Source: Hyphomicrobiales bacterium (GTDB lineage Bacteria; Pseudomonadota; Alphaproteobacteria; Rhizobiales; Kaistiaceae). From it: a DNA stretch of 10,408 nucleotides. The position numbers and the translations under genes are program-made. Under the pieces are notes generated by a model. That model searched no databases and was not told where the DNA came from. It was given only the letters and a program-made list of their open reading frames with translations. Where the stretch lies: contig JAFKJZ010000080.1 of the NCBI GenBank assembly GCA_017305815.1, forward strand, positions 1-10,408. The letters are read 5' to 3'. Shown piece by piece: positions 6,125-10,408 of this stretch (the first letter of the stretch is position 1; each line of letters begins with the position of its first letter).

Positions 6125-6910
6125 ATGCTCGAAGTCGAAGCCCTCACCGTCCGCGCCGGCCAGCGCGCCATCCTCGACAATGTGTCGCTGCGCGTGAAGC
6201 CGGGCGAACTGACGGCGGTGGTCGGGCCGAACGGCGCCGGCAAGTCGACCATCCTGAAGGCGGTGACGGGCGAGCTGCGCTCGGCCTCCGGCTCGATCCG
6301 GCTCGACGGCAGGAACCTCTCCGCCTATCGGCCCTATGAGCTGGCGCAGCGCCGCGCCGTGCTGCCACAGGCCTCGTCGCTCGCCTTTCCCTTCACCGTG
6401 CACGAGGTCGTCCGCCTCGGCACCAGCGGCGCGCTGAACCCGGCGGCCCGCGCCGCCCGCGTCGCCGCCGCGCTCTCCCGCGTCGACCTGAACGGCTTCG
6501 GCGGCCGCTTCTTCCAGGAGCTCTCCGGCGGCGAGCAGCAGCGCGTCCATCTCGCCCGCGTGCTCTGCCAGGTCTGGGAGCCGGTCGTGGCCGGCGTCCC
6601 GCGCTATCTGTTCCTCGACGAGCCGACCGCGAGCCTCGACCTGCGCCACCAGCTCTTGACCCTCGACACGGCGCGCAACTTCGCCCGCGCCGGCGGCGGC
6701 GTCGTCGCCATCCTGCACGATCTGAACCTGGCCGCGCTCTATGCCGACAAGATCCTCGTCGTCAGCGCCGGCCGGATCGCCGCGAGCGGCACCCCGCGCG
6801 AGGTGCTGACCGACGCGATGATGCGTTCCGTCTTCGGCGTCAGCGTCCATGTCGGCGGCGTGCCGACCGATGCGCCCTTCATCCTGCCGCACAGCGCCCA
6901 CGCCGCCTGA
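6125..6910 (+). CDS. hmuV: Heme ABC transporter, ATP-binding protein
   Basis: Cytoplasmic ATPase powering heme import through HmuU. 261 residues, one nucleotide-binding domain of normal length. Walker A GPNGAGKS at 34-41, Q-loop Q82, ABC signature LSGGEQQR at 133-140, Walker B YLFLDEP at 161-167 with catalytic E166, and switch H198 in ILHDLNLA. The segment VCQVWEP-like LCQVWEPVVAGVPRYLFLDE (147-166), with extra residues between signature and Walker B, is common in HmuV proteins. Start: ATG 6125 gives the usual MLEVEALTVR opening and has GGAAG (6115-6119) five bases upstream. The frame is open far upstream but would overlap hmuU entirely. Last gene of hmuPTUV; a hairpin follows directly after the stop. 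Confidence 0.94.
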   Translation: MLEVEALTVRAGQRAILDNVSLRVKPGELTAVVGPNGAGKSTILKAVTGELRSASGSIRLDGRNLSAYRPYELAQRRAVLPQASSLAFPFTVHEVVRLGTSGALNPAARAARVAAALSRVDLNGFGGRFFQELSGGEQQRVHLARVLCQVWEPVVAGVPRYLFLDEPTASLDLRHQLLTLDTARNFARAGGGVVAILHDLNLAALYADKILVVSAGRIAASGTPREVLTDAMMRSVFGVSVHVGGVPTDAPFILPHSAHAA

Positions 6911-6934
6911 GCGGCCGGCTCCCGTCCCGGCCGC
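6911..6934 (+). terminator. Hairpin immediately after hmuV
   Basis: GCGGCCGG (6911-6918) and CCGGCCGC (6927-6934) form a perfect eight-base stem with an eight-base loop, starting at the base after the hmuV stop. No T-run follows, so it may be a weak or Rho-assisted terminator, or an mRNA 3' end stabiliser. Confidence 0.4.
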
Positions 6935-6941
6935 GCGGCCC

Positions 6942-7020
6942 AGAGCGTTTCCGGCGAACAACCTGCCCGAAGGGGAGGGGCGCGTCGCCATGCCGATTCC
7001 CTCCGGCGGGAACAGGCTCT
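6942..7020. repeat. Imperfect inverted repeat between hmuV and the kinase gene
   Basis: AGAGCGTTTCCGGCG (6942-6956) is imperfectly matched by the reverse complement of the 7005-7020 region, which reads AGAGCCTGTTCCCGCC. Inside the right arm is a further hairpin TTCCC (6997-7001) / GGGAA (7008-7012). The unit is noncoding and resembles dispersed palindromic intergenic repeats of Hyphomicrobiales; I cannot confirm copies elsewhere. Confidence 0.35.
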
Positions 7021-7058
7021 AGATTGCGCCTCCCGAAACCGCGGACAGGGATTCGAAC

Positions 7059-8587
7059 ATGGCAGTCAGGAAGCCGGTCAGGAAGCCGTCGCCGGAGCGC
7101 ACGGTACTGATCATCGACGTCGGAACCTCGTCGGTGAAGGCTGCGCTGTTCGACGAGACGGGCCGCACCCTGCGCTCCGCCGACACGCCGATCGTGACCG
7201 CCGTACCGCATCCCGGCTGGGCCGAGCAGGATCCGGCCGCCTGGTGGAAGGCGACCGTCGACGCCGTCCAGGGGCTCGCCATCGACATCCAGCCGATCGC
7301 CATCACGCTCACCGGCTCGATGCAGAACGTGATCCTGCTCGGCCGCGACGGCGCCAGCGTGCGGCCGGCGCTGCTCTATAGCGACGCCCGCGTGACGGCG
7401 GCCGAGATCGCGGCCGTGAAGGCGCAGCTGCCGCCCGATTTCGAGAACCGCATCGGCAACCGCGCCGAGCCGGCGCTCTGCCTGTTCCGGCTCGACTGGC
7501 TGCTCAACCACGAGATCGACACCATGACGGCGGTCGAGCGCGTGCTGTTCGGCGCCAAGGACGCCGTGATCCACCGCATGACCGGCCGCGCCGTCGTCGA
7601 TCCGACCTGCGCCACCACCACCGGCCTGCTCAATCTCGCCGAGCGGCACTGGGACGCGACGATCCTCGGTTCCATCGGCCTGTCGCTCCGGATCCTGCCC
7701 GACATCCTCGATGCCGACGCGCTCGCCGGGCCGCTGCTGCCGGAGCCCGCCGGCGCGCTCGGTTTGAAGCCCGGCATTCCCGTCTATGTCGGCGCCGGCG
7801 ATGGCGGGGCCACCGCCTGGGGCACGTCGAGCGAGCAGCACGACCGGCCGCACGCCTATCTCGGCACCACCGGCTGGATCGCCGCCACCATGCCCCATTC
7901 GGTGGCGAAGCCGCCGCGCGACGCCTATACGCTCGCCGCGCCTGTCGGCACCGACGTCATCGTCATCTCGCCCTTCCTCGCCGCAGGGCTCGCCATCGAC
8001 TGGTTCGCCCATGTCGCCGGCCGGCCGGTCGCCGAGCTCTATGCGGCGGCCGGATCGGCGAGCGGGCGCCGTTTTCCGATCGGGCCGTGCGCGGCGCCTT
8101 CTTCGGCCTCGATCGCGACCACGCGCCGGAAGCGCTGGCCTATGCCGTGCTCGAAGGCCTCGCCCACGCCATCCGCGACAATCTCGACGCGCTGCCGATC
8201 AAGCCCGCCACCATCGCGCTCGCCGGCGGCGTCGCCGGCAGCCTGACGGTGGCGCATCTGATCGCCGACGTCACCGGCGCCAGGGTCACCGTTCCGGCCG
8301 CTTCCCGCATCGTCACCGCCTATGGCGCCTTCCGCATCATCGCGCCGATCATCGGGCTCGCGCCGAAGGGAGGCTCGGCCGCCGCCAAGGCCGCGAGTGC
8401 GACCAAGGCGGGCGCCGGCGCCAAAAAGGCTGCGGGCAAGGCGGAAAAGTCGGCGGCCGGCAGCGACGAAACCGTCGTCAAGCCGAGGAAGGATCGGGCC
8501 AAGAGGGCCGCCCGGCGCTTTGCCGCCTATCGTGAGGCGGCGTCGCATGCGCGGGCGCTCGCCGCCGCGCTCGATCCGGCGCTCTGA
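7059..8587 (+). pseudogene. FGGY-family carbohydrate kinase, disrupted by internal deletion and frameshift
   Basis: Would phosphorylate a sugar or polyol with ATP (xylulokinase-like). Two frames together make the protein. The first, from ATG 7059 (AGGG upstream), has the N-terminal phosphate motif DVGTSSVKAALFD, GWAEQDPAAWW, the probable catalytic Asp D248 in VGAGDGGATAWGT, and LGTTGWIA. It stays on family sequence up to ELYAAAG near 8053. The family sequence then resumes in another frame, IGERAPFSDRAVRGAFFGLD (from about 8054), and runs to a stop at 8587. The first frame alone would end at 8246 in unrelated sequence. Relatives have about 15 more residues just before GERAP (usually ending FLPYL), so roughly 40-50 bases seem missing, of a number that changes frame. 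The tail has an Ala/Lys-rich stretch (8370-8515) before a normal-looking end. The N-terminus carries a 12-base tandem duplication. Probably nonfunctional, unless this is an assembly error. Substrate unknown. Confidence 0.8.
7065..7088 (+). repeat. Tandem 12-base duplication in the kinase N-terminus
   Basis: GTCAGGAAGCCG occurs twice back to back (7065-7076 and 7077-7088), encoding VRKPVRKP. It lies before the first conserved motif, so it should not disturb the fold. Confidence 0.85.
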
Positions 8588-8618
8588 GCCGCTTGCGCCC
8601 GGCGTGGCGGACGCGATA

Positions 8619-8648
8619 TCACTCTCCCCGCACCCAAGGGGAGAGTGA
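8619..8648 (+). promoter_or_regulatory. Perfect 11-bp hairpin containing the ribosome binding site of the binding-protein gene
   Basis: TCACTCTCCCC (8619-8629) and GGGGAGAGTGA (8638-8648) are exact reverse complements around an eight-base loop. The right arm contains GGGGAGAG, the ribosome binding site for ATG 8653. When folded, the site is hidden. The A-rich bases after it exclude an ordinary plus-strand terminator. Its arms resemble the palindrome at 10311-10348, suggesting a shared dispersed repeat. A poor promoter-like pair, TTGCGC (8593) and GATATC (8615), lies just upstream. Confidence 0.65.
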
Positions 8649-8652
8649 AAAA

Positions 8653-9567
8653 ATGCGGGCTGGAATTCTTGGTTTGGCCTTGGCCGGTTTGATGGCCTCG
8701 ACGGCTGGCGCCTTCGCCGCCGACGTGGCGGTGCTGACGCCGTATCAGAGCTCGGTCGCCACCAACCAGATGATCAACGTGTTCCAGGACAAGGCCAAGA
8801 CGGCCGGCTGGAACGCCACGGTGGTCGACACGCGCGGCGACATGGGCCAGCTCGCCAGCCGCATCGAGGACGTCGTCGCCGCCAAGGTCGCGGCGATCGT
8901 GCTCGTCAGCGTCGATCCGACCCAGATCCAGGACCAGGTCAATGCCGCCGCCGCCGCCGGCATTCCCGTCGTCACCATCGACGGCGCCAAGGCGCCGGGC
9001 GTCGTGCTCAACGTCACCTCGGACAATTTCGAGCTCGGCACCAAGCTGTCCGACTTCCTGTTCGGCAAGCTCGGCGGCAAGGGCAACATCGCCAAGTTCT
9101 ACTATTCGGCCCATCCGGGCGTGCACCAGCGCGAGCTGGCGCTCGACGCGGCGCTGAAGAAGTATCCGGACATCAAGGTCGTCGCCGACCATTACGTCGT
9201 CGTGCCGGGCCCGGTCGACGATGCGCGCAAGACCACCGAGAACTGGCTGAAGAGCCAGGGCGACCAGATCGACGCGGTCTGGGCGGCCTGGGACGAGCCG
9301 GCGATCGGCGCGCAGCTGGCGATCGAGGCCGACAAGCCGGATTCGAAGATCATCATCGCCGGCATCGACGGCAATCCGCAGGCGGTCGAGCTGATCAAGT
9401 CGTGCTCGCACATCAAGGGCACGGTCAGCCAGGACTTCGACGCCATGGCCAGCCTCGCGGCCGAGGGCCTGACCGGCATTCTCGCCGGCAAGGCGCCGGA
9501 GAAGGCCGAGATCTACGCGCCGGCCAAGCTGATCACCCCGGAGACGCTGGGCGTTACCTGCCCGTGA
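8653..9567 (+). CDS. Sugar ABC transporter, periplasmic substrate-binding protein (RbsB-like)
   Basis: Periplasmic binding protein of the type I, ribose-binding-like fold, feeding a sugar ABC importer. 304 residues, normal length. Signal peptide MRAGILGLALAGLMASTAGA then FA/AD, cut near residue 22. The mature start DVAVLTPYQSSVATNQMINV and the stretch GDMGQLASRIEDVVAAKVAA (a common D/Q-rich pocket-side helix) fit the family. So do IDAVWAAWDEPAIGAQLAIE and IAGIDGNPQAVELIKS. ATG 8653 is chosen because it begins the signal peptide and has GGAGAG upstream; the frame extends further back only through repeat sequence. It follows the broken kinase by 65 bases and overlaps the ATPase start by four bases (GTGA), so it is co-translated with it. 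Substrate unknown; sugar or polyol is inferred from family and neighbours. Confidence 0.9.
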   Translation: MRAGILGLALAGLMASTAGAFAADVAVLTPYQSSVATNQMINVFQDKAKTAGWNATVVDTRGDMGQLASRIEDVVAAKVAAIVLVSVDPTQIQDQVNAAAAAGIPVVTIDGAKAPGVVLNVTSDNFELGTKLSDFLFGKLGGKGNIAKFYYSAHPGVHQRELALDAALKKYPDIKVVADHYVVVPGPVDDARKTTENWLKSQGDQIDAVWAAWDEPAIGAQLAIEADKPDSKIIIAGIDGNPQAVELIKSCSHIKGTVSQDFDAMASLAAEGLTGILAGKAPEKAEIYAPAKLITPETLGVTCP

Positions 9568-10408
9568 CATCGGATTCCTTTCTCGCGCTGGGCGGCCTCG
9601 TCAAGCACTTCGGCGCGACGAAAGCTCTCGATTCCGCCGATCTCGCGCTCCGCGCGGGGTCGGTGCATGCGCTTGTCGGCGAAAACGGCGCCGGCAAGTC
9701 GACCCTGATCAAGACGCTTTCCGGCCTCTACCAGCCCGATGCCGGCACGATCCGGCTGGATGGCGCGAACATTGCCATCGACGGCCCGCGCGCGGCCGAG
9801 GCGCTCGGCCTGCGCTTCATCCACCAGGAACTGAACCTGGTTCCGCATTTCGACGCCGTCGGCAATGCCTGGATCGGCCGCCGCCATCCGCGGCGCGGGC
9901 CCTTCATCGACCGCCGCGCCATGCGCGCGAAGGTATCCGAGGTGGCGGCGCGCATCGCCCCCGACCTGCCGCTCGACCGGCCGGCGGCGCGGCTGACGCC
10001 CGGCCAGCGCCAGATGGCGGAAATCGTTCGCGCGCTGATGGACCCCTGCCGTCTCGTCGTCATGGACGAGCCGACCTCGAGCCTGTCCGAGGGCGAGGCC
10101 GAGCGGCTGCACGCGATCGTGCGCCAGCTTTCGGCCGAGGGCTGCGCCGTTCTGTTCATCTCGCACCGGCTCGACGAGGTGCTCGACCTCTGCGACAGCT
10201 ACACCGTGCTCAGAAACGGCCGCACGGTCGGCGCGGGCTCCGTCGCCGACACCAGCCGTACCGGACTGGTGGCCATGATGTCGGGGACGTCAGGGGCTGG
10301 CTCGGCCGAGCCCTCTCTCCCCTTGTGGGAGAGAGTTGGAGAGAGGGGTACCACCTCGGTCTCTCTGGCGGCCTCGATCGCTTCCCCGGGACTCCCCCTC
10401 CCTAGCCC
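9564..10408 (+). CDS. Sugar ABC transporter, ATP-binding protein (RbsA/MglA-like), N-terminal part
   Basis: Cytoplasmic ATPase of a carbohydrate importer; full members have two ABC domains in about 500 residues. 281 residues are seen before the right edge. The first ABC domain is complete: Walker A GENGAGKS (39-46), Q-loop in FIHQELNLVP (85-94), signature-like LTPGQRQMAEIVRAL (144-158), Walker B LVVMDEPTSSL (164-174), switch H201 in ISHRLDEVL. After MMSG (238-241), the point where the linker to domain two begins, the sequence becomes low-complexity: residues 242-281 include SLPLWERVGERG, the translation of a palindromic repeat. GTG 9564 overlaps the TGA of the binding-protein gene as GTGA, so translation is coupled. 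No stop is met before the edge, but whether the second domain continues in frame cannot be seen. Confidence 0.85.
   Translation, partial: MTSDSFLALGGLVKHFGATKALDSADLALRAGSVHALVGENGAGKSTLIKTLSGLYQPDAGTIRLDGANIAIDGPRAAEALGLRFIHQELNLVPHFDAVGNAWIGRRHPRRGPFIDRRAMRAKVSEVAARIAPDLPLDRPAARLTPGQRQMAEIVRALMDPCRLVVMDEPTSSLSEGEAERLHAIVRQLSAEGCAVLFISHRLDEVLDLCDSYTVLRNGRTVGAGSVADTSRTGLVAMMSGTSGAGSAEPSLPLWERVGERGTTSVSLAASIASPGLPLPS
10299..10348 (+). repeat. Nested palindromic repeat inside the ABC ATPase gene
   Basis: GGCTCGGCCGAGCC (10299-10312) is a perfect 14-base palindrome. Directly after it, CTCTCTCCC (10313-10321) pairs with GGGAGAGAG (10327-10335), while CCCTCTCTCC (10311-10320) can also pair with GGAGAGAGGG (10338-10347), giving two alternative stems. 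Such C/T-rich and G/A-rich palindromes are typical of dispersed intergenic repeats in proteobacteria. Here the unit is read in frame. Confidence 0.7.

Noticed and set aside
6879..8012. Long minus-strand open frame opposite the kinase
   Set aside because: Low-complexity Gly/Arg/Asp-rich shadow of the kinase codons, with no domain signature and no upstream signal.
8619..8648. CRISPR or insertion-sequence end
   Set aside because: A single hairpin without spaced repeats, target duplication or a transposase nearby.

Overview
The window is GC-rich, densely coded DNA with the gene set and regulatory motifs of an alphaproteobacterium, most likely Hyphomicrobiales (Rhizobiales). The best evidence is a complete hmu-type heme-uptake locus with a HemP/HmuP gene, an IsdG-like heme monooxygenase similar to HmuQ, and Irr-type iron control element (ICE) palindromes in the divergent promoter. 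No rRNA, tRNA, CRISPR array, integrase or insertion sequence was seen.

Layout. (1) 1-729, minus: N-terminal 243 residues of a DHA2-type MFS exporter running off the left edge, with an unusual leader containing two hairpins. (2) 921-3528, minus: hmuR, the outer-membrane heme receptor, then a good intrinsic terminator, then hmuQ, the heme-degrading monooxygenase. (3) 3529-3789: divergent control region with a perfect 7-3-7 ICE-like palindrome, a second imperfect ICE next to it, a sigma70-like hmuR promoter and a possible RirA (IRO) site. (4) 3790-6910, plus: hmuP-hmuT-hmuU-hmuV, that is the small regulator, periplasmic heme-binding protein, inner-membrane permease and ATPase. HmuT and HmuU overlap by one base; a strong GC hairpin lies between hmuU and hmuV. 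(5) 7059-8587, plus: an FGGY-family sugar kinase broken by an internal deletion plus frameshift near 8045-8057, with an odd Ala/Lys-rich tail. (6) 8653-10408, plus: a sugar ABC transporter, periplasmic binding protein then an ATPase that begins inside its stop codon (GTGA) and runs off the right edge. A palindromic repeat sits before the binding-protein gene and forms its ribosome binding site; a similar repeat is read in frame inside the ATPase.

How the genes work together. HmuR would take heme across the outer membrane using TonB energy (TonB/ExbB/ExbD are not in the window), HmuT would carry it to HmuUV for import, and HmuQ would open the ring to release iron. HmuP with Irr at the ICE boxes is the likely control. 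The sugar section looks like a separate carbohydrate uptake and phosphorylation unit of unknown substrate whose kinase, as sequenced, cannot make a full product.

I found no convincing wholly new system. The points most worth checking are the paired ICE boxes, the terminator inside hmuR-hmuQ, the broken kinase, the hairpin occluding the binding-protein ribosome binding site, and the palindromic element translated within the ABC ATPase.
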